In this document: in pieces, positions 26,019 to 35,950 of the stretch
Layout: each line of letters opens with the position of its first letter
Numbering within the stretch: the stretch's first letter is position 1
Assembly: GCF_001761365.1 (NCBI RefSeq)
Contig: NZ_CP017477.1
Location: forward strand, 1,200,501-1,264,500
Origin: Polaribacter vadi
Lineage (GTDB): Bacteria; Bacteroidota; Bacteroidia; Flavobacteriales; Flavobacteriaceae
Direction: 5' to 3'
DNA length: 64,000 nt
Program-made: the position numbers and the translations under genes
The notes under the pieces: model-generated
Databases searched by the model: none
What the model was told of the DNA's origin: nothing
The model's input: the letters and a program-made list of their open reading frames with translations, nothing else

Positions 26019-26846
26019 TTACCTCAAATTAAATTTCTGTTGCAAAGCAGTTAGTTTATCAGCATCAGACATGGTGTCTTTTGGTGCAGACATTCTTTCT
26101 TTAATTCCTTTTAAAACCTTTTTTGTGTATAATGGAAAGTCTGCATTTTGAATCCAATTGTTATAACCAGGATTCTCTACAAACACTTCTTCAACTGTTC
26201 TTCCTTTGTATTTTCCGAAAGAAAAAATTTCTTGTTTATCATCATTCATCAAAATAAAACCAGCAAAATCGGCTCTTTCTCCATGTGTAGAATATTCGCT
26301 TAAAGCCTCTACAGTATTTCCAATATCTCCATATTTTTCAACTTGTGCCAACAAAATCTCATAGGTTGCGTTTGTATCAGCTTCTGCTCCATGAGCGCCT
26401 TCTAATTCTTTTCCGCAATAAAATTGATACCCAGCTCCTAATGTTCTTTGCTCCTTTTTATGGAAAATTACTTGCACATCAATTGCTTTTCTTCCATTCA
26501 TATCAAAATCGATTCCAACTCGCATTAATTCTTCTGCCAATAAAGGAATATCGAATCTATTAGAATTAAAACCTGCTAAATCACAACCTGTAATCATTTT
26601 ATTAATCTTGGCTGCTAATTCCTTAAAAGTTGGTTCTCCAGCTACTTTTTCATTCGTAATTCCATGAACTGCTGTAGATTCTGCAGGAATTTCTACTTCA
26701 GGATTTACCAACCATGTTTTACTCTCTTTATTCCCATTTGGAAACACTTTTAAAATAGATATTTCTACAATTCTATCTTTGGCTATATTTACACCTGTTG
26801 TTTCTAAATCGAAAAATACAATCGGCTGTTTTAATTTTAAATTCAA
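26019..26846 (-). CDS. DnaQ-like 3'-5' exonuclease
   Basis: A 275-residue protein with an N-terminal RNase-T/DnaQ exonuclease domain: ExoI motif VFFDLETTGVN (residues 10-20) with the metal-binding Asp/Glu, ExoII around LAGFNSNRFDIPLL and ExoIII around GAHGAEADTNATYEIL. The C-terminal part (IFSFGKYKGRTVEEVFVENPGYNNWIQNADFP) is a small domain found in related Bacteroidota exonucleases. It is probably involved in DNA proofreading or repair; whether it is the replicative epsilon subunit is not certain, since epsilon-type genes can be multiple in this group. The 66-bp spacer to the PPK2 gene upstream contains a quasi-palindromic TTGAATTTTAAAC island. Confidence 0.85.
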   Translation of the reverse strand: MNLKLKQPIVFFDLETTGVNIAKDRIVEISILKVFPNGNKESKTWLVNPEVEIPAESTAVHGITNEKVAGEPTFKELAAKINKMITGCDLAGFNSNRFDIPLLAEELMRVGIDFDMNGRKAIDVQVIFHKKEQRTLGAGYQFYCGKELEGAHGAEADTNATYEILLAQVEKYGDIGNTVEALSEYSTHGERADFAGFILMNDDKQEIFSFGKYKGRTVEEVFVENPGYNNWIQNADFPLYTKKVLKGIKERMSAPKDTMSDADKLTALQQKFNLR

Positions 26847-26912
26847 AATTTATTCTTTAAGGTTCTTGCTCAATTTTGAATTTTAAACTCAAAATTTTGA
26901 ACAGTATTTAGT

Positions 26913-27770
26913 TTATTCGTTGTTTAATTGTGCTTTAAATTCTTCTACTTGCGCTTGAATATCTTCAGGTAAACTAGGTTCTTTAAAGTTATATTTTTCT
27001 AATTCTTCTAATAATATTTCTGCTAAAAGTAAACGAGCACTGGGTTTATCGTCTGCAGGAATTACAAACCAAGGTGCATTTTCTTGGGAGGTTCTATTCA
27101 GCAAATCTTCGTAACAAAATTGATATTTGTCCCAAAGTTTACGTTCTTTTAAATCGCCTTTAGAAAATTTCCAGTTTTTCTCTTGAATATTTAAACGTCT
27201 TAACAATCTGTTTTTTTGTTCATCCTTAGATAAATTTAAAAAGAATTTTAAAACGATGGTTCCGTTTTTAGCCAAATGATTTTCGAAATCATTAATTCGT
27301 TCCATTCTATCATGAAAAAAAGCATCATCTATATCGTCTAAAGATTTTACATCTGGAATGTTTTCGCCAAAAATATATTCAGGATGCACTCTTGTAACCA
27401 ACACGTTTTCGTAATGTGTTCTATTAAAAACACCTATTTTTCCTTTTGGAGGCAAAGCAACATAATGTCTCCACATAAAATCGTGTTTCAGCTCCAACTC
27501 TGTTGGCACTTTAAAACTATGCACTTGCACACCTCTTGCATTTACGTCTTTAAAAACTTCACGAATTAAGCTATCTTTACCAGAAGTATCCATTCCTTGC
27601 AAACAAATTAACACACCATATTTGCCTTCTGCATACATAGTATCTTGCAAATCGCTTATTTTTCTTCGGATTTTTTTCAGTTTCTTTTTGGCATCATCTA
27701 CAACTTCTTTAGTTGATAATTCTGCTAATTTTATTTGTGAAGAAACTCTATAGTCGTCTAAATTCATCAT
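26913..27770 (-). CDS. Polyphosphate kinase 2 family protein
   Basis: A 285-residue PPK2 enzyme transferring phosphate between polyphosphate and nucleotides. Walker A GMDTSGKDSL lies at residues 59-68, and the Walker B-like block FNRTHYENVLVTRVHPEYI matches the PPK2 class III type rather than the FDRSWYNR of class I. Lid-region residues KLWDKYQFCYEDLLNRTS follow. These enzymes commonly phosphorylate AMP/ADP-level nucleotides with polyphosphate; the exact acceptor is inferred. The start at 27770 is followed by a second Met; both are possible. A TATCTTTA sequence at 27787-27794 on the minus strand would give a short leader. No ppk1 or ppx is adjacent. Confidence 0.88.
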   Translation of the reverse strand: MMNLDDYRVSSQIKLAELSTKEVVDDAKKKLKKIRRKISDLQDTMYAEGKYGVLICLQGMDTSGKDSLIREVFKDVNARGVQVHSFKVPTELELKHDFMWRHYVALPPKGKIGVFNRTHYENVLVTRVHPEYIFGENIPDVKSLDDIDDAFFHDRMERINDFENHLAKNGTIVLKFFLNLSKDEQKNRLLRRLNIQEKNWKFSKGDLKERKLWDKYQFCYEDLLNRTSQENAPWFVIPADDKPSARLLLAEILLEELEKYNFKEPSLPEDIQAQVEEFKAQLNNE

Positions 27771-27786
27771 CCATCTTATTAAAGTT

Positions 27787-27794
27787 TAAAGATA
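27787..27794 (-). promoter_or_regulatory. Probable -7 promoter element of the PPK2 gene
   Basis: TATCTTTA on the minus strand matches TAnnTTTG at seven of eight positions, 16 bp before the ATG. The same variant precedes the Crp/Fnr gene at 5100. Confidence 0.4.
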
Positions 27795-28007
27795 GAAAAT
27801 TTAGTGGATTTAACATTGGTTTTGGCTAGGCAATTATCATTTAAAATAATAATTTTTTCATAAAAAAAAGTTTAAATATTAACATTTAAAAGATGATAAA
27901 AACAGTTATTATTTAGTTCTAGTGATGAAATTAGTAAAATCAATAAAATTAAGGTTAATGAGTTTAAAAAAACTATTGCTTATTTTAGCACTTTAATTAT
28001 GAAGTAG

Positions 28008-28169
28008 ATGCCTAAAAAAGGAAAAGCAAAAAACACCGTCAACAAAGCAAAACATACTAGATTGATGAATCAAAAAATCAATAAAGTAAAGTTAGAAAAA
28101 CAGCAAACGAAAGAGCGTTTAAAGGCCATTATTCTAAAAGCTAACGAAAAGAAAGACGAGGAATCATGA
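28008..28169 (+). CDS. Small basic hypothetical protein (53 residues)
   Basis: ATG at 28008 opens a 53-codon frame with a very basic product: it begins MPKKGKAKNTVNKAKHTR, carries a helical EKQQTKERLKAIILKA stretch, and ends KKDEES. The stop overlaps the ATG of the next gene as ATGA at 28166-28169. This is strong evidence for translational coupling and for a real gene. Lys/Gln/Glu-rich composition suggests a charged helix, perhaps nucleic-acid or ribosome associated, but no family is recognised. It is divergent from the PPK2 gene. Confidence 0.7.
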   Translation: MPKKGKAKNTVNKAKHTRLMNQKINKVKLEKQQTKERLKAIILKANEKKDEES

Positions 28170-28939
28170 GTTTAAAATATTATGTTGGCGTTATTATTTC
28201 TACACCTTTGTTGCCAATTCTATTTTTACAGGGCAAAAAAATACGTAAAAATGTTCCCAGACTTCCTGAGGCTAGAAATCCAAAAGGGTATATAAAAACT
28301 GATTCAGAAAAAACATTAAAAATTTTAACGATTGGCGAGAGTACTATTGCTGGAATTGGCGTAGATTTTCATGAAAACGGATTTACAGGAGCACTTGCCA
28401 AAGAAATAGCAGTAAAAACAAACCATTCTATTTTATGGCGAGTGTATGCTAAAAGTGGCTATACAGCCAAAATGGTTAGAAAAAGACTAATTCCAAAAAT
28501 TGAAGATTCTACTGCAGATATTATTGTTATTGGTTTGGGAGGAAATGATGCTTTTAAGTTAAATTCTCCAGATGTTTGGATGTTTCAAATTAACCTTTTA
28601 ATTAAAACATTGAAAAGAAAATTCCCAAAAACACCTATTTACTTTACAAATATGCCTCCAATTAAAGAGTTTCCTGCATTTACACGCATCATAAAATGTG
28701 TGATTGGAAATTTGGTTGAAATTTTAGGAAACAAATTGTACAGAAAAACAAAAAACAAAGAAAATGTACATTATAATAAAGAAATTATAAATTTTGAAAC
28801 TTGGAAAAAACGCTACAATTTAGAAGGTAATATTACTGATTTTTTCAGTGATGGTGTGCATCCATCAAAATTAACATATCAAATTTGGGGAAAAGATATG
28901 GCTACTTTTATTATGAATACAAAAAGTTTTATAGAATGA
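28166..28939 (+). CDS. SGNH/GDSL-type hydrolase
   Basis: A 257-residue SGNH-fold esterase or lipase-like protein. The first residues (LKYYVGVIISTPLLPILF) form a hydrophobic anchor. Block I is KILTIGESTIAGIGVD, with Ser at 59 in a GES variant of GDS. Block III is VIVIGLGGNDAFKL. Block V is SDGVHPS with the catalytic Asp/His pair. The substrate is unknown, with esters of lipids or glycans possible. It overlaps both neighbours by ATGA junctions (28166-28169 and 28936-28939), placing it in a tight three-gene unit with the basic protein and the cupin. Confidence 0.85.
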   Translation: MSLKYYVGVIISTPLLPILFLQGKKIRKNVPRLPEARNPKGYIKTDSEKTLKILTIGESTIAGIGVDFHENGFTGALAKEIAVKTNHSILWRVYAKSGYTAKMVRKRLIPKIEDSTADIIVIGLGGNDAFKLNSPDVWMFQINLLIKTLKRKFPKTPIYFTNMPPIKEFPAFTRIIKCVIGNLVEILGNKLYRKTKNKENVHYNKEIINFETWKKRYNLEGNITDFFSDGVHPSKLTYQIWGKDMATFIMNTKSFIE

Positions 28940-29436
28940 ATTCAGAAGAAATCATACATCATTTTAATTTATCCGAACATCCTGAAGGTGGCTATTTTAA
29001 AGAAACTTATAGAAGCAAAGGAGAAATTTTATCTAAAGATTTAGGAGAAGATTTTAAAGGAAATAGAAACTATTGCACCAGTATTTATTTTCTATTGACT
29101 TCAGATAAATTCTCTGCTTTTCATAAAATTAGTCAAGATGAAATTTGGCATTTTTATACAGGCACAACTTTAAAATTACATTTGATTTCGCCTGAAGGAA
29201 ACTATTCTTTTATACTTATTGGAAATGATTTTGCAAATGGCGAAATTCCACAATTTACGGTTCCTGCTCATTATTATTTTGGAGCAGAAGTTATCAAAAA
29301 AAATTCTTTTTCTTTTGTAGGTTGTACAGTTTCTCCTGGTTTTGATTTTAGAGATTTTGTCTTACCAAGTTATAATGAATTATCAAAAGAATTTCCAAAA
29401 CATACACAAATTATTAAGGAATTAACGCATCATTAA
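28936..29436 (+). CDS. Cupin family protein (DUF985)
   Basis: A 166-residue cupin. The start is set at 28936, where the ATG overlaps the hydrolase stop as ATGA, rather than at a longer frame from 28885 whose extra 17 residues are only the shifted translation of the hydrolase tail. HFNLSEHPEGGYFKETYRS is the DUF985 hallmark, followed by TSIYFLLTSDKFSAFHKI, DEIWHFYTG and VGCTVSPGFDFRDF, giving the double-stranded beta-helix with conserved His/Glu positions. DUF985 proteins have unknown function, possibly sugar-related by fold. It is coupled to the SGNH hydrolase. Confidence 0.85.
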   Translation: MNSEEIIHHFNLSEHPEGGYFKETYRSKGEILSKDLGEDFKGNRNYCTSIYFLLTSDKFSAFHKISQDEIWHFYTGTTLKLHLISPEGNYSFILIGNDFANGEIPQFTVPAHYYFGAEVIKKNSFSFVGCTVSPGFDFRDFVLPSYNELSKEFPKHTQIIKELTHH

Positions 29437-29456
29437 GATGACGGTTTTTAAACTTT

Positions 29457-29572
29457 ATGTCTAAAAAATAATCATTCTGGGTGCAGGAATTTCTGGAATT
29501 TATTTATTAAAAAACATGACTGCTGATGATTTTCGTGAACAATCAAACTTAATTTTCCTCTACATTATTTAA
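29457..29572 (+). pseudogene. N-terminal fragment of an FAD-dependent oxidoreductase
   Basis: ATG TCT AAA at 29457 is followed one frame away by KIIILGAGISGIYLLKNM, the strand-turn-helix of a Rossmann dinucleotide fold (GxGxxG), then TADDFREQSNLIF and a stop at 29572. The normal beta-alpha-beta of an amine-oxidase or pyridine-type flavoenzyme is obvious, but the frame shifts at the A-run 29463-29468 and nothing of the rest of the enzyme follows. It is a degenerate relic between the cupin and TonB-receptor genes. Confidence 0.6.
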
Positions 29573-29618
29573 TTTCCAAATAACAGGAAACTAGTAATTA
29601 ACTTATTAAAATAAAAAG

Positions 29619-31913
29619 TTATAAATTATAATTTAAACGTACACCAGAAAAATAATTTATAGGATTTCCAGGATAATAATAACGAGGAGCTACACCTCCA
29701 AAACCAGTTGCATTAATTAATATTTGTGAAGCATATTTTTCATCAAAAATATTATTCAATCCAAAAAAGAGATTAAAATTTAAATCTGAGTTGATGTTTT
29801 TTGAATAACCTACTTTAAAATTTGTAATGTTATAAGCATCAGAATACAAACTATTACTATCTGTAATAGGCATTTTATCTACAAATTGATAATTTATATT
29901 TCCATAAAAACCTACCTTAGATGTAACATCGAAACCTACATTTAAAATTTGTTTTGGCACGCCTGTTAATTCATTTCCAGAAAAATTATTTTCACCATCA
30001 ATAAATTCTTCAAATTTAAAATTATTAAGAGTATAGGATAAAAAAGGATGTATAGAAACCGTTTTATTTTTGAAAATGCTATAATCTAAACTCATTTCCA
30101 AACCATCATGTTTTGTGGCTCCAGCATTAATTCCAATAAATTCATCTTGGGCAGTTCTTTTAGAAACCACCAAGTTTTTTATATGCAATCGATATAAAGA
30201 AATTGCATAATTTAATTTATTTTCAAGAAAAGAACCTCTACTTCCCATCTCAAAATTCCAACCAGTTTCTGGTTTTAAATCTGTGTTTATCTGTCCATCA
30301 GGCAATAATGTTTCTGCTAATGAAATTGGCGAAAAACCATGACTGATACTTGAAAAAACACTTATATTATCAGCAACTACATGAGACAAACCAACTTTTG
30401 GAGAAAGAATTGCGTTGAAATTAAAATCACCTGATTGATCTGGATCATTTTGCGAAACCATAAAATTATCTTCTAAAGTATAAGAAGTCTGATTGAGATT
30501 TAACCCAACAGAAAAAGTAGTTTTTGAGGAAATTTCATAATCTGTTTCCAGAAATAGATTGTAATAAGTTCGATTCTCTTTAAAATTCGATAATTCTTTT
30601 CCTGAAACGCTTCCATTTCCTTCAGGAAAATTTTGGTACAAATTTTCGAAAGTTTTTACTTTATAGGTATCTTTAAATACTTCACCTCCAAAAGTAAAAT
30701 TCATATTTTTATTGAATACTTTTTTGGTTCCTACAACTCTACTTCTAGCACCAACAGCAAAACTATTTTCTTGCAAAACGTTAAAAGGTCTTGGTTCTAA
30801 AGCATCTCTAAAAGAGGTAAAAACGCTTGTAACTTGCTCTAAATTATCATTTATTTTATAGGTCCAAGTAACTCCCAAAATACCACGATTTGCATCTTCA
30901 AATCCTTTAGATTGTTGCCAAGTAAATGCAGCTTTTGCTGGATTGTTTCTAAAATCATCTTCGTTTATAGAACTAGGAATAAACGCCTTCAAATCTACAT
31001 AACTTGCTAAAACTGTAAGTTCATTTTTTTGGTTGATGTAATGATTGGAATTAATTGTAAAAGTCTGCCTGTTATATTCATTATTATTTCTAAATCCATC
31101 ACTTTTAGTATCACTAAAAAGCGCTCTAACACTGTTGTTTTTAAAACCAAGATTCAAATTAACAATTCCTTTTACCAAGCCAAAATCACCTATAGAAAAC
31201 TCAGTTGCAATATTAGAATCTTGAAAATAGGAACTTTGTGGTTTTAGCAAAATTGTACCTCCTAAACCTGCTCCATAACTGCTAGACGTTGCTCCTTTTT
31301 CTATTTCGAAGGAAGCAATACTTGCTAATTCAAAATCTTCAATCGTGGTTTCTCCACTTCCATTTGTTAAGGGAATATCTTTAAAATAAGCTCTAATTTT
31401 TGAGGTTCCAAAAAGATTTCTTGAACCAATTCCTCTAATGGTTATTCTATTTGTATTTAAAGAACCACTTTGCATAAAAATACCTGGCACTCTATTTAAT
31501 ATTGGAGCAAAATCTGTTGTATTTGAACGCTCAATATCTTTTGTATTTACAACTTGAATAGTAGTTGTAGCTTTTTTTAATTTTCTTGGTAAGTGATTGC
31601 TATTGATGATAATTTCATTCAAAACGAAAGCACTATTTTCTAATTGAACAATTCTAAAAGAAGCATCAGAAATATTAATTTCTTTATCAACAAAACCTAA
31701 TTTTTGAAATGTATATACACCAAAAACATCAACTTTAAAAAAACCTTTTCCATTAGAAAAAATAGTATCCTTTGTTTTTAAATTGATAATTTGAACATTC
31801 TCTAATTCAAAACCATTTTCAAGATTTACAATTTTACCAGTAAAATTGTTCTGAGCAAAACCAAAAAAGGAAAAACATAAAAAGAAGATAAATACATTTA
31901 TATTTTTTGTCAT
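29619..31913 (-). CDS. TonB-dependent outer-membrane receptor
   Basis: A 764-residue receptor starting at the ATG at 31913 (signal peptide NINVFIFFLCFSFFGFAQ). A longer frame to 31946 would run through the predicted -7 promoter, so it is rejected. An N-terminal carboxypeptidase-like beta-sandwich (about 20-95) precedes the plug domain (VVNTKDIERSNTTDFAPILNRVPGIFMQSGSLNTNRITIRGIGSRNLFGTSKIRAYFKDIP is spread over about 115-175), and the barrel ends at YFSGVRLNYNL. Its plug and barrel resemble siderophore/ferric citrate-type receptors. No FecR/sigma pair is adjacent. Substrate unknown, iron or another metal complex probable. Confidence 0.9.
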   Translation of the reverse strand: MTKNINVFIFFLCFSFFGFAQNNFTGKIVNLENGFELENVQIINLKTKDTIFSNGKGFFKVDVFGVYTFQKLGFVDKEINISDASFRIVQLENSAFVLNEIIINSNHLPRKLKKATTTIQVVNTKDIERSNTTDFAPILNRVPGIFMQSGSLNTNRITIRGIGSRNLFGTSKIRAYFKDIPLTNGSGETTIEDFELASIASFEIEKGATSSSYGAGLGGTILLKPQSSYFQDSNIATEFSIGDFGLVKGIVNLNLGFKNNSVRALFSDTKSDGFRNNNEYNRQTFTINSNHYINQKNELTVLASYVDLKAFIPSSINEDDFRNNPAKAAFTWQQSKGFEDANRGILGVTWTYKINDNLEQVTSVFTSFRDALEPRPFNVLQENSFAVGARSRVVGTKKVFNKNMNFTFGGEVFKDTYKVKTFENLYQNFPEGNGSVSGKELSNFKENRTYYNLFLETDYEISSKTTFSVGLNLNQTSYTLEDNFMVSQNDPDQSGDFNFNAILSPKVGLSHVVADNISVFSSISHGFSPISLAETLLPDGQINTDLKPETGWNFEMGSRGSFLENKLNYAISLYRLHIKNLVVSKRTAQDEFIGINAGATKHDGLEMSLDYSIFKNKTVSIHPFLSYTLNNFKFEEFIDGENNFSGNELTGVPKQILNVGFDVTSKVGFYGNINYQFVDKMPITDSNSLYSDAYNITNFKVGYSKNINSDLNFNLFFGLNNIFDEKYASQILINATGFGGVAPRYYYPGNPINYFSGVRLNYNL

Positions 31914-31943
31914 TTTTAAAAACATTTTTTGAAAGATAAACAG

Positions 31944-31951
31944 CAAATCTA
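31944..31951 (-). promoter_or_regulatory. Consensus -7 promoter element of the TonB receptor gene
   Basis: TAGATTTG on the minus strand matches TAnnTTTG fully, 30 bp before the chosen ATG. It overlaps the upstream candidate start at 31946, which supports the ATG at 31913. Confidence 0.55.
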
Positions 31952-32005
31952 TAACATATAAAGTTTAAGTAAAAAAAGCAGCTTTAAATATTTTTACAAA
32001 CAAAA

Positions 32006-32030
32006 AAAATCTCGATTATCTCGAGATTTT
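32006..32030 (-). terminator. Intrinsic terminator after the prx-trx-DUF6952 genes
   Basis: AAAATCTCGA (32006-32015) pairs perfectly with TCGAGATTTT (32021-32030) with a 5-nt loop. On the minus strand it is followed by a run of about eight T, located 20 bp after the stop at 32050. Confidence 0.85.
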
Positions 32031-32049
32031 AAATACTATTTTTTAAATT

Positions 32050-32307
32050 TTATTGATCAATAGAACCCAAAACACGTTTCATAAATGTATTTAAGGCTTC
32101 CTTTTTTGGTGTGCCTTCTTTAACCATTTTATCAACTTCTACAGCTCCATACATATTAGAAATTAACTCGCCAATAACATCTAATTCTTCATCTTTTAAA
32201 GACGGAACTTCTGTTAAAGCTTCTAATGTTTCAATGGTTTCTAAAATATAATCTTGATCGTTTTCTTCGATAAAATTAGTAAGATGTTTTATAACTGGTA
32301 ACTTCAT
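32050..32307 (-). CDS. DUF6952 family small protein
   Basis: An 85-residue protein (KLPVIKHLTNFIEENDQDYILETIETLEALTEVPSLKDEELDVIGELISNMYGAVEVDKM). It is predicted all-helical and acidic with no signal peptide. It lies 45 bp after the thioredoxin gene and upstream of a strong terminator, as the last gene of the peroxiredoxin-thioredoxin unit. The order is conserved in Flavobacteriaceae as I recall, which suggests a role in thiol redox metabolism, but no direct function is known. The DUF label is from memory. Confidence 0.75.
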   Translation of the reverse strand: MKLPVIKHLTNFIEENDQDYILETIETLEALTEVPSLKDEELDVIGELISNMYGAVEVDKMVKEGTPKKEALNTFMKRVLGSIDQ

Positions 32308-32352
32308 AATTGCTTTATGTAAAAAATATTAAAAGAAATTTATAGCTTAAAT

Positions 32353-32661
32353 TTATTCAATTTCTGCAATTAAATCTTTTAGAACATCAAACTTATTCGT
32401 TTGTGTTTGATTTTTCTTTTCTCCACCAACAAAAGTTGCAAAAGTTGGCAAGTTGCTAACATCTGCTAACTTTCTACTTTCTGGAAACTTTTCTGCATCA
32501 ACAATTACAAATTTTATTTCGTCTAATTCTGTTGCCAATTTTTTAAATTTTGGCTTCATAATTCTACAGTTTCCACACCAAGTTGCAGAATATTGTACTA
32601 CAACTTTTTCATTACCTTCAACAATTATCTTTAAATTATCTTCTGTTAATTCTTGTACCAT
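32353..32661 (-). CDS. Thioredoxin family protein
   Basis: A 102-residue single-domain thioredoxin-like protein with the active site WCGNC at Cys29/Cys32 (YSATWCGNCRIM). The Gly-Asn between cysteines differs from the canonical Gly-Pro. The cis-Pro region is DVSNLPTFATF. It is probably cytoplasmic and lies downstream of the peroxiredoxin gene, from which a 18-bp-stem hairpin separates it. The likely role is reducing the adjacent peroxiredoxin. The thioredoxin reductase gene trxB is elsewhere at 53703. Confidence 0.9.
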   Translation of the reverse strand: MVQELTEDNLKIIVEGNEKVVVQYSATWCGNCRIMKPKFKKLATELDEIKFVIVDAEKFPESRKLADVSNLPTFATFVGGEKKNQTQTNKFDVLKDLIAEIE

Positions 32662-32678
32662 AATAATTTTATTTTTTT

Positions 32679-32719
32679 AAATTATGAATTACGAATATTA
32701 AATTCGTAATTCATAATTT
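32679..32719. repeat. Perfect 18-bp inverted repeat between prx and trx
   Basis: AAATTATGAATTACGAAT at 32679-32696 is exactly complementary to 32702-32719, with a 5-nt loop. On the minus strand (the coding strand of both neighbours) the hairpin is followed by A residues, so it is not a classic terminator. It may stabilise or process the prx mRNA. The arms are made of the word TAATTCGTAATTCA. Confidence 0.8.
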
Positions 32720-32730
32720 GTGTTTAATTT

Positions 32731-33372
32731 TTAATGAACAGCTAAATATTCTTTAGTACCCTTTGCGTTTGCTTGCATTGCTTCTTTACCTTCTTCCCAA
32801 TTTGCAGGACAGACTTCTCCATTTTTTTGAACATGAGAATAGGCATCAATTAAACGTAAAAATTCATTTACATTTCTACCAACTGGCATATGATTAACAC
32901 CCTCATGAAAAACCGTTCCTTCTTCGTCAATTAAATAAGTAGCTCTATAGGTTACGTTATCTCCTTCAACTTGAATAGTTTGAGAAGTTTCATCAAAAGT
33001 TTCGTTTGTAATATCTAAAATACCTAAAATTGATGATAAGTTTCTATTTGAATCTGCTAAAATTGGGTATGTTACACCTTCAATTCCTCCATTATCTTTA
33101 GACGTACTTAACCAAGCAAAATGTACTTCAGGAGTATCACAAGAAGCTCCAATAACTAATGTGTTTCTTTTTTCGAACTCACCTAAAGCTGCTTGAAAAG
33201 CGTGTAATTCTGTTGGGCAAACAAATGTAAAATCTTTTGGATACCAGAATAACAAAACTTTCTTTTTGCTCTTTACTGCTTCTTCCAATACATTTAATTT
33301 AAATGTATCACCCATTTCATTCATTGCATCTACGTTTAAATTTGGGAATTTTTTTCCAACTAATGTTGCCAT
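32731..33372 (-). CDS. 2-Cys peroxiredoxin (AhpC/Prx1 type)
   Basis: A 213-residue peroxiredoxin reducing H2O2 and organic peroxides. The start is the ATG at 33372, giving MATLVGKKFPNLNVDAM; the longer frame to 33426 would cover the promoter. The peroxidatic Cys lies in FWYPKDFTFVCPTE (about residue 52), and the resolving Cys in GEVCPANWEEGK near the C-terminus. It leads a minus-strand unit with thioredoxin and DUF6952, the natural reducing partner being next to it. It is divergent from katG. A TATATTTG at 33416 on the minus strand is its likely promoter. Confidence 0.93.
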   Translation of the reverse strand: MATLVGKKFPNLNVDAMNEMGDTFKLNVLEEAVKSKKKVLLFWYPKDFTFVCPTELHAFQAALGEFEKRNTLVIGASCDTPEVHFAWLSTSKDNGGIEGVTYPILADSNRNLSSILGILDITNETFDETSQTIQVEGDNVTYRATYLIDEEGTVFHEGVNHMPVGRNVNEFLRLIDAYSHVQKNGEVCPANWEEGKEAMQANAKGTKEYLAVH

Positions 33373-33415
33373 TTTATTTTTAATTTTAATGTTAAATATT
33401 CTATTTTTAAGTTGG

Positions 33416-33423
33416 CAAATATA
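33416..33423 (-). promoter_or_regulatory. Consensus -7 promoter element of the peroxiredoxin gene
   Basis: TATATTTG on the minus strand, perfect TAnnTTTG, 43 bp before the ATG at 33372. It overlaps the longer alternative coding frame, supporting the shorter start. Confidence 0.6.
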
Positions 33424-33558
33424 CATTTACCATAGAGTCTGTAACGCCTTCCTAAATTATATTTTTTATATTATAATAAGATTTATTTATACCTTATTTA
33501 ATAACAACTAAAATTGCATTTTATTCAAAAAAACAAACTTTCATTGAATAAAAAAACC

Positions 33559-33603
33559 ATAGCTTAAATCTATTTCAATATAAAAAATATAGATAAAAAT
33601 TAT
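33559..33603. promoter_or_regulatory. Two OxyR-like half-sites between prx and katG
   Basis: 33559-33573 reads ATAGCTTAAATCTAT, an exact match to the E. coli OxyR half-site ATAGnTnnnAnCTAT. 33589-33603 reads ATAGATAAAAATTAT, a match with one change (TTAT for CTAT). The two starts are 30 bp apart rather than the canonical 22. They sit upstream of the katG -7 box at 33618. In AT-rich DNA this could arise by chance. Confidence 0.4.
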
Positions 33604-33617
33604 CGAAAATAAAATTG

Positions 33618-33625
33618 TAGTTTTG
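33618..33625 (+). promoter_or_regulatory. Consensus -7 promoter element of katG
   Basis: TAGTTTTG is a perfect TAnnTTTG match 28 bp before the katG ATG. Confidence 0.55.
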
Positions 33626-33653
33626 AACTGTACTAATTTTAAAACTAAATTAA

Positions 33654-35882
<2,229 letters not shown>

Positions 35883-35899
35883 TTAATACAATAAATTTA

Positions 35900-35935
35900 A
35901 AGGATAAACTTTTTTTGAAAGTTTATCCTTTTTTT
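35900..35935 (+). terminator. Intrinsic terminator after katG
   Basis: AAGGATAAACTTT (35900-35912) pairs perfectly with AAAGTTTATCCTT (35918-35930), followed by a T-run to 35935. It ends 15 bp before the ankyrin ATG, so the ankyrin gene depends on read-through or an unseen promoter. Confidence 0.85.
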
Positions 35936-35950
35936 AAAAAATACAATAAA

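Noticed and set aside
28885..28935. Extended N-terminus of the cupin
   Set aside because: It is only the shifted reading of the hydrolase end; the ATGA at 28936 is the better start.
33373..33426. Extended N-terminus of the peroxiredoxin
   Set aside because: It runs through the -7 box and adds residues not typical of peroxiredoxins.
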